From assembly GCA_964215915.1 (NCBI GenBank), contig CAXPEB010000003.1, forward strand, positions 1 through 22,308: a DNA stretch of 22,308 bases, read 5' to 3'. Position 1 is the stretch's first letter, and each line of letters begins with the position of its first letter. The stretch is from UBA8524 sp964215915 (GTDB lineage Bacteria > Bacteroidota > Bacteroidia > UBA8524). A model generated the notes under the pieces. The model was given only the letters and a program-made list of their open reading frames with translations, searched no databases and was not told the DNA's origin. This document shows positions 8,016-15,413 of this stretch, in pieces. Position numbers and translations under genes: made by a program.

Positions 8016-8621
8016 ATGAACACATCCATTACTATCCTGCGTTATCCTGGCCTGCTTATGGCCCTGTTGCTTTTCCATTGTATTCTTCCTGCCCAGATAA
8101 CGGGCGAAGAACGTTTTGCCGCGGCAAACGAAGCTTATGAATCCGGCCGCCACGAAATTGCGCTGGCCTTGCTGGACGAGTCGAACGGCGAGGTACTTGA
8201 TTATTGCCGCAAACAAGGCCGGGAAACCCTTAACTCCTGCCACCTGCTTTACGCCAAATGCCTGCTGGCCGGCAATAAAATTCCGGGTGCTTTGTCGCAT
8301 CTCGACTCCCTTGATCCCGAAATGCTACCGGTTGAAACCGACACGCTAAGGGCCCTCGCGTACAAGAGTATCCATAAAGATGCCCTGAATGCCAAAGTGC
8401 TGGAAACTCACCTGAACAAAAGCTACCTGGTTCCCAACGGAAAAAGTTTCTGGCTGGTAATTCCGCTGAGCCCCAATGACAGTTTGCACTTTCACGTTTC
8501 CTGGGAATTTATCCGCAGCTGCGCCGATAAGGAAATCACCCGGGAGAACTTTCTGGCAACGGTTAAATCCGACTTCAGAAAGAGCCGCAGTTTTGCTATA
8601 CTCGCCAGGAATCCGGAATGA
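8016..8621 (+). CDS. Exported protein of unknown function, TPR-like N-terminal half
   Basis: A 201-residue protein I do not recognise. Residues 1-27 form a signal peptide ending near ILPAQ. Residues about 31-105 look like TPR helices: AANEAYESGRHEIALALLDE followed by a second pair, HLLYAKCLLAGNKIPGALSHLDSL. The C-terminal half (SYLVPNGKSFWLVIPLSPND, HFHVSWEFIRSCADKEITREN) has no familiar motif. It follows the dehydrogenase gene by 66 bases on the same strand. Its stop codon overlaps the ATG of a short ORF (ATGA), hinting at a coupled gene. A small periplasmic or surface partner protein is possible but unproven. Confidence 0.7.
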   Translation: MNTSITILRYPGLLMALLLFHCILPAQITGEERFAAANEAYESGRHEIALALLDESNGEVLDYCRKQGRETLNSCHLLYAKCLLAGNKIPGALSHLDSLDPEMLPVETDTLRALAYKSIHKDALNAKVLETHLNKSYLVPNGKSFWLVIPLSPNDSLHFHVSWEFIRSCADKEITRENFLATVKSDFRKSRSFAILARNPE

Positions 8622-8791
8622 CCCTGAAGCTGACGGATTTTGAAAAAGAAGCGTTCCTGTCTGCGGATATCGCAGAGGGAACTGCAACTCTGCTGAAAAC
8701 GCTTACCGGAATACTACAAGCCGCTTTCGGTACACCTGTCCGTCTTCTCCTGCAAGGTGCAACCAGTAAACCCCGGTTGGCAGGTCGCTGA
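8618..8791 (+). CDS. Possible small protein coupled to the upstream gene (57 aa)
   Basis: An ATGA overlap links this ORF to the stop of the exported protein gene at 8621. The product begins MTLKLTDFEKEAFLSADI, and its first 36 residues have the look of a real helical protein. Its 3' half (8703-8791) runs antisense through the end of the converging T9SS gene, so the last 29 residues are probably dictated by that gene's codons. It may be a true small gene, the remnant of a longer one, or chance. Confidence 0.3.
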   Translation: MTLKLTDFEKEAFLSADIAEGTATLLKTLTGILQAAFGTPVRLLLQGATSKPRLAGR

Positions 8792-9989
8792 CATCAATCC
8801 CGATGCGGTTGCCAGAAACCTCCTGACTGCGAAGCAGCTTACCGGCCTGACTCAACACCTCCATACTTCCGGAAAAGTAGGTCCCGGAAAGATCTAGCTC
8901 CACCCGGTTATTAGCCGGGTTGGGATACAGGCTCAGGTCCAGTTTCTCCGTGTTTCGCACCATGGTGGTATTGATGGATATCTGTGAGTAATACAGGTCC
9001 TGGTCGGTATTTGGGGTCCAGGCAGTATCGGACGGTTTGCGGTTAAATGTCTCGTATTTGATCCATTTGTTTTTGAACTGAACAGGAAGCAGGTTTTCTA
9101 TGTACATGATCACATCCTCAATACCTACGCTGAGGTCGTAGGTCTGATCATACCGGGAATAATTAAGCAGATTGCCCTTGTTGAAATTGGTGATTTCGTA
9201 ACGCACCGGGTTCCCGTTCTGATCCAGGGTAAAATCTATAATAGAGGAGAGTACATAATAACCGGAGTCCGAATCCCAATGATGATCTTCCGTTCGGTCA
9301 AGATCATCCTGACCATCGTAGAAGTAGGTCGTCCTGCTGGGATCCGTCCAGCTTCCCCCGAAGTTATAGCGGACAATCAGGGAATCCTTCCTGCCGTCGC
9401 TTTTGTAGTAGTAATCCCTTTCGTAATACGGGGCCCAGTTACCTGAATTATACAGAAACCCGTCTTCACTGAGAACTTGGCCGGAAGTAGTGTAGGTAAC
9501 ATCAACCCGGTTAGCAGTGAGGAACTTGGCCGAATCTGCGTTCCAGTTGGCAAGTGTTGTGGTAACCAGTCGGTTCTGGGTATCGAAGGAATAAAGAAAC
9601 TTCTGAGAACTGTCCCATTTACCCGCGTTGATGTCATATAACTGCGTGGTTCGCTGCGTGATGAGTCCCTGGTTATTAAACGTATAGGAATAAATGGCCC
9701 ATTCGTATAATGCGGATTTATCGGGAGTCTGCCGGTAACGTCTTTCGGTAAGCAAACGACCCAGGGTATCGTATTCATAGGTATTCTTGACAAAGAGCTC
9801 CCATTGTTTGGTAATCGGGTCCAGCCTGTTATTAAGGGAACTGTCAAGCTTCTCAAATAGCGCTTTCTTCCCTTGAAATGAGGATATCTGCTTGTAATAA
9901 TAGTCTGGGCTTACTTCCCATTCCAGTTCCTGTGCTCCGGCAAACAGAGAACCAAGAAGCATAAATACAAGTACCAGGTATGTTTTCAT
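8703..9989 (-). CDS. T9SS type A cargo protein with degenerate YD-like repeats
   Basis: A 428-residue secreted protein. Residues 1-19 form a signal peptide ending GSLFAGAQ. Residues about 60-300 contain loose Tyr/Asp/Gly repeats of about 40 residues: TYEYDTLGRLLTERRY, YTFNNQGLITQRTTQ, YSFDTQNRLVTTTL, YYYKSDGRKDSLIVRY and TYFYDGQDDLDRTE. These recall RHS/YD repeats but have no C-terminal toxin or RHS core. Many repeats hold a Trp spaced from a Tyr (GKWDSSQKF, GNWAPYYERDYYY). Residues about 350-428 (LSLYPNPANNRVELDL to the end) form a T9SS type A sorting domain, so it is a surface or extracellular protein. It converges with the unknown gene pair to its left; 133 bases separate its start from recR. 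Function unknown; a role in adhesion or carbohydrate binding would be a guess. Confidence 0.78.
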   Translation of the reverse strand: MKTYLVLVFMLLGSLFAGAQELEWEVSPDYYYKQISSFQGKKALFEKLDSSLNNRLDPITKQWELFVKNTYEYDTLGRLLTERRYRQTPDKSALYEWAIYSYTFNNQGLITQRTTQLYDINAGKWDSSQKFLYSFDTQNRLVTTTLANWNADSAKFLTANRVDVTYTTSGQVLSEDGFLYNSGNWAPYYERDYYYKSDGRKDSLIVRYNFGGSWTDPSRTTYFYDGQDDLDRTEDHHWDSDSGYYVLSSIIDFTLDQNGNPVRYEITNFNKGNLLNYSRYDQTYDLSVGIEDVIMYIENLLPVQFKNKWIKYETFNRKPSDTAWTPNTDQDLYYSQISINTTMVRNTEKLDLSLYPNPANNRVELDLSGTYFSGSMEVLSQAGKLLRSQEVSGNRIGIDVSDLPTGVYWLHLAGEDGQVYRKRLVVFR

Positions 9990-10122
9990 GCCGCATGATA
10001 CAACATTTCACGCAGAAGGTTTTGCTTGAGGGTCTATTTTCCAGCCTGTGTTGCTTTTCCTACTCTTCTTTCATTCAGTTCTTTATGGAAAGGCGTGTAT
10101 AAGGTTCACCCGAATTTATGGC

Positions 10123-10725
10123 TTACTCATAAGGCACCCGGCCTGCGATACTTCTTCCGAGGGTGATTTCATCGGCATATTCCAGTTCTCCGCCAATAGC
10201 AATACCGCGGGAAAGGGCAGAAACTTTAACACCCAGGTTCTTTAGTTTCCGGGACAGGTAAAAGCCGGTGGTGTCTCCTTCCATGGTTGCGCTTAGGGCC
10301 AGGATCACTTCCGAAACGTCGTTCTCCCGGACCCGCTCCTCCAGTTTGCCCAGGTTAAGGTCTTCCGGCCCCACACCATCTATGGGGGAAATTAGTCCGC
10401 CGAGAATATGATAAACTCCCCGGTATTGCGACGTATTCTCAATGGCCACGACATCGCGCATATCTTCCACGATACATAGTAGGCTCCGGTCACGGCGTTT
10501 ATCTGCACAAATCTGACAAACCTCGGCATCGGAAACATTTCCACATTCGTTGCAGAAACGCAACTGTTCCTTCAGGGCCAGGATAGCATCGGAGAGGTTA
10601 CGGATATCCTGTTCCGGTTGTTTGATAAGATGGAATACCAGTCGCAGGGCCGTTTTTTTCCCGATCCCGGGGAAACGGGCGAATTCATTCACCGCCTGTT
10701 CAATGATGCGCGAGGAATATTCCAT
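10123..10725 (-). CDS. recR: Recombination mediator RecR
   Basis: RecR works with RecO (and RecF) to load RecA onto SSB-coated DNA in gap repair. The 200-residue protein has all family parts in order: helix-hairpin-helix FPGIGKKTA (18-26), four-Cys zinc finger C58-x2-C61, C70-x2-C73, Toprim domain (about 82-175) with IVED and EVILALSATMEGDTT, and the C-terminal ADEITLGRSI...RVPYE segment. Length matches other RecR proteins. The start is ATG 10725 (MEYSSRIIEQA); a longer frame from 10785 adds 20 residues with no family match. It stands apart from dnaX/ybaB here and is divergent from apaG. Confidence 0.97.
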   Translation of the reverse strand: MEYSSRIIEQAVNEFARFPGIGKKTALRLVFHLIKQPEQDIRNLSDAILALKEQLRFCNECGNVSDAEVCQICADKRRDRSLLCIVEDMRDVVAIENTSQYRGVYHILGGLISPIDGVGPEDLNLGKLEERVRENDVSEVILALSATMEGDTTGFYLSRKLKNLGVKVSALSRGIAIGGELEYADEITLGRSIAGRVPYE

Positions 10726-10810
10726 ACTGCAAAATAAAAGTATCGTGGATGCCCGGAACAATGGAATTTCTCCCCGAATGTGCATTTATTTTCGCCCCGG
10801 TAAACTTTAT

Positions 10811-10826
10811 GACGATTATATTCGTC
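10811..10826. repeat. Inverted repeat between recR and apaG
   Basis: GACGA-TTATAT-TCGTC is a perfect 5-bp inverted repeat with a 6-base AT-rich spacer, extendable by TAT/ATA with one bulged base. It lies 24 bases before the apaG start in the 124-base divergent intergenic region. It could be an operator or merely the AT-rich promoter region. A TATTTTCG (10787-10794), one mismatch from the TAnnTTTG -7 form, is just upstream. Confidence 0.3.
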
Positions 10827-10849
10827 TATATAGTTAAAGGACGGAAAAG

Positions 10850-11236
10850 ATGCCTACCGCTATCACCAACGACATACGCGTGAATGTAGAGACCCAGTAC
10901 CAGCCGGAACAAAGCGATCCGCTGAACGATCTTTTCCTGTTCGCCTACCGCATCACCATCGAAAACCACGGTGAACACATCATACAACTCCTGCGGAGAC
11001 ACTGGTACATTTTCGATTCAAACGGGGAAACCCGGGAAGTAGAAGGCGAAGGGGTTGTCGGGCTCCAACCCATTCTCAGGCCGGGCGACCATCATACCTA
11101 TATCTCTGCCTGCAACCTGCGCAGCGATATCGGAAAAATGGCCGGCACCTATACATTCGAACGTCTGGAAGATGCCCAGCACTTTGAAGTGGTTATCCCG
11201 GAATTCACGCTGCACTCCCCGATTCGGATGAATTGA
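10850..11236 (+). CDS. apaG: ApaG family protein (DUF525)
   Basis: A 128-residue protein of the single-domain ApaG/DUF525 family, which folds as a fibronectin III-like beta-sandwich. Family hallmarks are YRITIENHGEHIIQLLRRHW, the WYIFDSNGETREVEGEGVVG block with its GxGVVG loop, LRPGDHHTYISAC, and PEFTLHSPIRMN at the end. The length is standard and the ATG is unambiguous. ApaG was named for the E. coli apaGH operon and linked to cobalt/magnesium efflux; its biochemical role in Bacteroidota is not settled. It is transcribed alone, divergent from recR, with 41 bases to the converging YwqK-like gene. Confidence 0.95.
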   Translation: MPTAITNDIRVNVETQYQPEQSDPLNDLFLFAYRITIENHGEHIIQLLRRHWYIFDSNGETREVEGEGVVGLQPILRPGDHHTYISACNLRSDIGKMAGTYTFERLEDAQHFEVVIPEFTLHSPIRMN

Positions 11237-11277
11237 TCACAGAATATCGGTGATCGCCGGTTTTGCCTTTACAGCTT

Positions 11278-11592
11278 CTAGCAACCGCATTTTTTTGTCT
11301 TACGGATATTTCCGTGACGATCAATCACCTCGATCATCTTCCCGTTACGGTAGATCTGCATCCAGATCATTCTCCCCTTCCGGTATCGTGTTTTCCGGAT
11401 CAGTAGTCCGGTAGAATCGTATTCTTTGAAAGTGCCGTGACGCAGGGTATCCTTGTACTTCCCGCTGAAGATCAGCTGACCGCTGTCGTTGTATTGACGG
11501 TAACGCCCGTCATGCGTAGAATCACTCGCTGCCGAGACCCCTACCTGCAAGAAAACAAAAGCCAGCAGTATGGGAACCCAAGCGAGTTTCAT
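11278..11592 (-). CDS. Small exported YwqK/MORN_2-like repeat protein
   Basis: A 104-residue protein with a signal peptide (residues 1-21, MKLAWVPILLAFVFLQVG) and two short repeats of the MORN_2/YwqK type: DGRYRQYNDSGQLIFSGKY and HGTFKEYDSTGLLIRKTRY, followed by a partial third, IYRNGKMIEVIDRHGN. It ends in KTKKCGC, two Cys at the extreme C-terminus. Databases often label such proteins 'YwqK family antitoxin'; no toxin gene is beside it, so I do not infer a toxin-antitoxin role. Its ATG is 2 bases after the biotin carrier gene's stop, so the two share a transcript. Confidence 0.72.
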   Translation of the reverse strand: MKLAWVPILLAFVFLQVGVSAASDSTHDGRYRQYNDSGQLIFSGKYKDTLRHGTFKEYDSTGLLIRKTRYRKGRMIWMQIYRNGKMIEVIDRHGNIRKTKKCGC

Positions 11593-11594
11593 CC

Positions 11595-12095
11595 TTATTC
11601 GAATTCCACCAGCACGGTGTTTTTCTCTACTTTATCGCCTGCGGCAACCCGTATGCTTTTGATTTTTCCTTCTCCCGGAGACTTGATGACATTTTCCATT
11701 TTCATGGCTTCAAGCACCAAGAGGCTGTCGCCCTTGATCACTTCCTGCCCCGGTTCGGCTTCAATCTTAAGCACCAGCCCGGGCATGGGGGCTTTTATGT
11801 CATTGACTTTTTTCCCGGCGAGGTCAGACAGGCCAAGGCGGCTCAACAGCTGATCCATTTCATCACTCAGGGCCACCGAATACTGGTTTCCGTTAACCGT
11901 GAGCGAATAGGATTTGGTTTCGCTGTCGCTTGAATTCAAACGTACCCGGTAAGATCGTCCTTCTATCAGAAGATGGATAAAACCCGGCTCCGTCTGCAGT
12001 GCATCCAACTCGAATTCCTTGTCGTTTACCTTTACGGTTTTATCTTTAATCAGCAGGTCGAACTGCTCCTTATCGTTTACTTTTGCCCGAATCAT
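11595..12095 (-). CDS. Biotin carboxyl carrier protein (acyl-CoA carboxylase BCCP subunit)
   Basis: A 166-residue biotin carrier protein. The C-terminal biotinyl domain (about 98-166) has the APMPGLV loop and the EAMKMEN motif at 129-135, with Lys132 the residue that biotin ligase modifies. The first 95 residues (KVNDKEFELDALQTEPGFIHLLIEG, SYSLTVNGNQYSVAL) resemble the beta-rich segment before the carrier domain in propionyl/methylcrotonyl-CoA carboxylase alpha chains, so it probably serves a split acyl-CoA carboxylase rather than being a fatty-acid AccB of E. coli type. Biotin carboxylase and carboxyltransferase genes are not in this window. The start is ATG 12095, fixed by the onset of similarity; the frame is open to 12221 but that part is antisense to the M1 gene. 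Starts of the two genes are 13 bases apart. Confidence 0.92.
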   Translation of the reverse strand: MIRAKVNDKEQFDLLIKDKTVKVNDKEFELDALQTEPGFIHLLIEGRSYRVRLNSSDSETKSYSLTVNGNQYSVALSDEMDQLLSRLGLSDLAGKKVNDIKAPMPGLVLKIEAEPGQEVIKGDSLLVLEAMKMENVIKSPGEGKIKSIRVAAGDKVEKNTVLVEFE

Positions 12096-12108
12096 GCTCT
12101 GAACGTAT

Positions 12109-14754
12109 ATGCTGCGAAGATACATAAGCCTTTTGGCTATTGGGACATTTCTGTTTTCTGCCTGCAAGAGTACCCGACCCACCGAAGCCGAGGAGGCGGA
12201 GGAAGAATCGGACGAGATCATTCTCTATGTGGGAGACGTGGCGGTTACCGCACAGCGTGATGATGACTGGGAAGAGGAAGAAGAGCAGGATTCTCCGGTG
12301 ATCTTTGAAGCTCCGGTTTACAAGGGTTCGGAGACCCGGAAAACGGACCTGATCCATACCTCGGCCCAAATCCGCTTCGACTGGGAAAAAAAACAAGCCC
12401 ATGCCCTGGCCACACTTTCTCTAACGGCTTACCGGCACCCTGTAGACACCGTATACCTGGATGCCAAAGCCATGCTCATACACTTCGTAGGCTTGGGCAG
12501 GGATACAGCTTCTGCGACGGAGTTGCAATACGAATACGACGGTGAAAAACTGGCGGTGATCCTCAACAAACCACTCACCCACAAGGATACTCAATCGCTG
12601 GTACTGACTTATACGGCCAGACCGGAAGAGGTGACCGACAATGGCGGAGTGGCCATTACCAGTGAAAAGGGGTTATTCTTTATCAATGCCGACGGCAGCG
12701 AAAAGAACAAATCCAGACAGATATGGACCCAGGGCGAGATTCAAAGCACCTCCTGCTGGCTGCCTACAATCGATGCCCCCAATGAAAAAATGACGCACGA
12801 GCTGTTCATTACCGTTCACGATACCCTTACCACGGCTTCCAACGGCGAATTACTGGGCAGCACGAAAAACGGAGAACTCCGCACGGATCACTGGTCCATG
12901 AAAAAACCGCATGCCCCGTATCTGGTGGCTATGGTGATCGGGCAATTCCATATCGGGGAAGACAGCTGGAGAGGCATCCCCGTTCGCTATTTTGTGGATG
13001 AGGAATATGCAGGAAGCTGCATGGGTATTTTCGGCAATACTCCGGAGATGATGGAGTTCTTCTCCAATAAGCTGAACTACCCTTACCCCTGGCCCAAATA
13101 CGACCAGGCCGTGGTATACGACTATGTTTCGGGAGCAATGGAGAACACCACGCTTACGGTGCATGGCGGCATGCTCAGGCTGAAAAGCCGGGAACTGTAT
13201 GATGAAGAATACGAAGATGTGATCGCTCACGAGCTCTTCCACCACTGGTTCGGTGATCTGGTTACTTGTGAATCCTGGGGGCAGTTACCCCTTAACGAAT
13301 CCTTTGCCACTTACGGAGAATACCTGTGGCGTGAGCATAAATATGGCCGGGATGACGCCGATGAACACCTCTACCACGACCTGCAGCAATACCTGGCAGA
13401 GGCGATGGGAAAACAGGAGAAGCTGATCCGCACCGATTTTGATTCGCCGGAAGACATGTTCGATGCCCACAGCTACCAGAAAGGGGGACTAACCCTGCAC
13501 ATGCTGCGCTGTTACCTGGGCGATGAGGATTTCTTCGACGGACTGAACCTTTACCTGGAACGTCATGCTTTCGGAACGGCCGAGATCCATGACCTGCGAC
13601 AAGCCTTTGAAGAGGTTAGCGGACAAGACCTGACCTGGTTCTTCGACCAGTGGTTTTTCAGGGCCGGACATCCTATGCTGAAGGTGGAACACAACCTGGA
13701 ATGGAACGACGATCCGGTACTGGGTAATTATTACAGCATCAAAGTGGACCAGGAAGTATCCGTTTCCGGACAGGCTCCCTTTCGTTTACCGGTGCAGGTA
13801 GTATTTGTGTATGAAAACCGCCGTGAGATCAAGTACATTGAAATTGATGAGGTCAATGAATACTTCCTGTGGGAGTTGGAAGAAAAGCCCCTCTGGGTAG
13901 GTTTCGATGCACAAGCCATGATCCTGGGAAGGGTTTCCGAAACCCGTGACGAGGAAGGCTGGCTGGCGCAGCTGAAACATGCCAAAACTTACCGGCATCG
14001 TCTTTTGGCTATGGAACACCTGGCCGAATCGGAGGAGATACTGACCCTGTTCGAGGCAGTGGCGATCGGATTGACTGACCCGCATTATTCCATCCGCAAC
14101 AAAGCCATGGAACAGATGAAGCTCCTTTCTCCCGATCAACAGCATGAGTTCACGGATATCCTCATCGATAATGCGAAAAACCATCCGAAAGCAGCCACCC
14201 GGGCAGCCGCTTTTATTGCGCTTGCGCTGGACCCGGTAACCAACCTGGACCCGGCAATCCAGGCTGGACTAAACGACTCTTCTTATCGGGTAAATGCTTC
14301 GGCTCTCCGGCTTCTTTATGCCATTCAGCCTGACTCGGCTATCGCGATCTCAAAAAAATGGGCGTACTCCGAATCCGAACAACTCCGTTACAATGCCCTC
14401 AGCCTCTTGGCTAAACAACAGGAAGATTACACCGATATTTTCCTGGATCAGTGGTACAATGAGGATGGCGAACGCTTTTACCTGGTTGCCATGGTCAACC
14501 TTTACCTGAAACAGAACGATAACCCTGATGTGGCTTTCAAACTCCTGGATGCCATTAACGGCTTTGAACCGGAAGAAGAGTTCGAATACTTTACGGTGAT
14601 GTTCATCCAGCAGTGTAACAGCCAGGTGAAGAGCAAGTGGAGCCAAAAGCTGGAGGCTCTGCAGGAGGAGCAAAAGAAGAACCCCACCCCGGAAAGGGAG
14701 CAGGAGATTCAGGAGATTGAACGCCTGCTGAGTATCGTAATGGAATTACACTGA
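12109..14754 (+). CDS. M1 family metallo-aminopeptidase, lipoprotein
   Basis: An 881-residue zinc aminopeptidase. Residues 1-19 are a lipoprotein signal, with lipobox LFSAC and Cys19 as the acylated residue, followed by an acidic linker (to about residue 65, including DDDWEEEEEQD). Catalytic features are complete: substrate-anchoring GAMEN at 342-346, zinc site HELFHH from His374 with H374, H378 and E397 (HExxH-x18-E), and Tyr456 in SYQKGGLTLHML. The last 240 residues form HEAT-like helical repeats, ending in a charged coiled segment. The enzyme should trim N-terminal residues from peptides in the periplasm or on the surface. It is divergent from the biotin carrier gene, and its 3' end overlaps the phosphatase gene by 9 bases. 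Confidence 0.96.
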   Translation: MLRRYISLLAIGTFLFSACKSTRPTEAEEAEEESDEIILYVGDVAVTAQRDDDWEEEEEQDSPVIFEAPVYKGSETRKTDLIHTSAQIRFDWEKKQAHALATLSLTAYRHPVDTVYLDAKAMLIHFVGLGRDTASATELQYEYDGEKLAVILNKPLTHKDTQSLVLTYTARPEEVTDNGGVAITSEKGLFFINADGSEKNKSRQIWTQGEIQSTSCWLPTIDAPNEKMTHELFITVHDTLTTASNGELLGSTKNGELRTDHWSMKKPHAPYLVAMVIGQFHIGEDSWRGIPVRYFVDEEYAGSCMGIFGNTPEMMEFFSNKLNYPYPWPKYDQAVVYDYVSGAMENTTLTVHGGMLRLKSRELYDEEYEDVIAHELFHHWFGDLVTCESWGQLPLNESFATYGEYLWREHKYGRDDADEHLYHDLQQYLAEAMGKQEKLIRTDFDSPEDMFDAHSYQKGGLTLHMLRCYLGDEDFFDGLNLYLERHAFGTAEIHDLRQAFEEVSGQDLTWFFDQWFFRAGHPMLKVEHNLEWNDDPVLGNYYSIKVDQEVSVSGQAPFRLPVQVVFVYENRREIKYIEIDEVNEYFLWELEEKPLWVGFDAQAMILGRVSETRDEEGWLAQLKHAKTYRHRLLAMEHLAESEEILTLFEAVAIGLTDPHYSIRNKAMEQMKLLSPDQQHEFTDILIDNAKNHPKAATRAAAFIALALDPVTNLDPAIQAGLNDSSYRVNASALRLLYAIQPDSAIAISKKWAYSESEQLRYNALSLLAKQQEDYTDIFLDQWYNEDGERFYLVAMVNLYLKQNDNPDVAFKLLDAINGFEPEEEFEYFTVMFIQQCNSQVKSKWSQKLEALQEEQKKNPTPEREQEIQEIERLLSIVMELH
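12115..12122 (-). promoter_or_regulatory. Candidate -7 element of the biotin carrier gene
   Basis: The minus strand reads TATCTTCG, one mismatch from TAnnTTTG, 19 bases before the ATG at 12095. It lies inside the first codons of the M1 peptidase gene, as any promoter for this gene must. No clear TTG is found upstream. Confidence 0.3.
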
Positions 14755-15228
14755 GTTTTCTTCCAGCCAGTTCAGCAACTCGGTAGTCGACCGGTCGAGG
14801 ATATCATACACATTCTGGAAGCCCCGCTCTCCTCCATGGTACGGATCCGGAACATCGGTACCCGGATCATTGAGGTCAAAGTCACGCATCATCCGGACAC
14901 GGGCAACTTCCGAAACCAGTTCAGGGGCGGGCTCCATGCTCCGGACATTTTTGTAATTGCTCCTGTCCATGGTTAGAATCAGGTCAAACTCTACAAAATC
15001 AGATTTACCGAATGGCCGGGAACGGCTGTTCAGGAAAAGGCCATTTTGCTCGGCATTGGCACGGGTTCGGGGGTCTGGGAGACTTCCTTCATGAAATCCG
15101 GACGTGCCTGCCGAATCCACCGTGTACTTACCGTTAAGCCCCCGCTCTTCCAGCTTTTTCAAAAAAAGGCCCTCAGCCAGTGGGGAACGGCAGATATTGC
15201 CCAGGCAAACGAAGAGGATACGTGTCAT
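14746..15228 (-). CDS. Low-molecular-weight protein-tyrosine-phosphatase
   Basis: A 160-residue phosphatase of the LMW-PTP family (arsenate-reductase-like fold). The P-loop is CLGNICRS (8-15), with Cys8 the nucleophile and Arg14 binding phosphate, and the general acid is Asp128 in DPYHGG. VDSAGTSGFHEG and DLILTMDRSNY are typical too. In bacteria such enzymes often dephosphorylate tyrosine kinases of polysaccharide export, but no kinase gene is nearby, so the target is unknown. The start is ATG 15228, where MTRILFVCLGNICRSP begins; six further residues to 15246 are not conserved. Its stop lies inside the end of the convergent M1 gene. Confidence 0.95.
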   Translation of the reverse strand: MTRILFVCLGNICRSPLAEGLFLKKLEERGLNGKYTVDSAGTSGFHEGSLPDPRTRANAEQNGLFLNSRSRPFGKSDFVEFDLILTMDRSNYKNVRSMEPAPELVSEVARVRMMRDFDLNDPGTDVPDPYHGGERGFQNVYDILDRSTTELLNWLEENSV

Positions 15229-15380
15229 GCCGCTAATATAGGGCAAGCGCGTTTTTTCAATAATGCCTGATCCGTTCCCATCATCGAAATCAATACCCTA
15301 AAAACCATTTCCATAAATAAAAACCGAACAACCCGTATCCCCTGCAGAGTCAGAGGATAATTCCATATACCAGCCCAGTC

Positions 15381-15388
15381 TATATTTG
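15381..15388 (+). promoter_or_regulatory. -7 promoter element of the delta-60 protein gene
   Basis: TATATTTG is an exact TAnnTTTG match, 25 bases before the GTG start at 15414. A TTC at 15361, 17 bases upstream, is the only weak -33 candidate. The 185-base intergenic region from 15229 to 15413 holds nothing else I recognise. Confidence 0.45.
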
Positions 15389-15413
15389 GTGAAAATGCAT
15401 AGATTGCCTTATT

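Noticed and set aside
11235..11255. GATCAC/GTGATC inverted repeat after apaG
   Set aside because: Only 6 bp with a 9-base loop and a poor downstream T-run; too weak to call as a terminator.
11278..11592. Toxin-antitoxin system (YwqK is often labelled an antitoxin)
   Set aside because: The protein has a signal peptide, no toxin gene is adjacent, and its neighbour is a biotin carrier protein.
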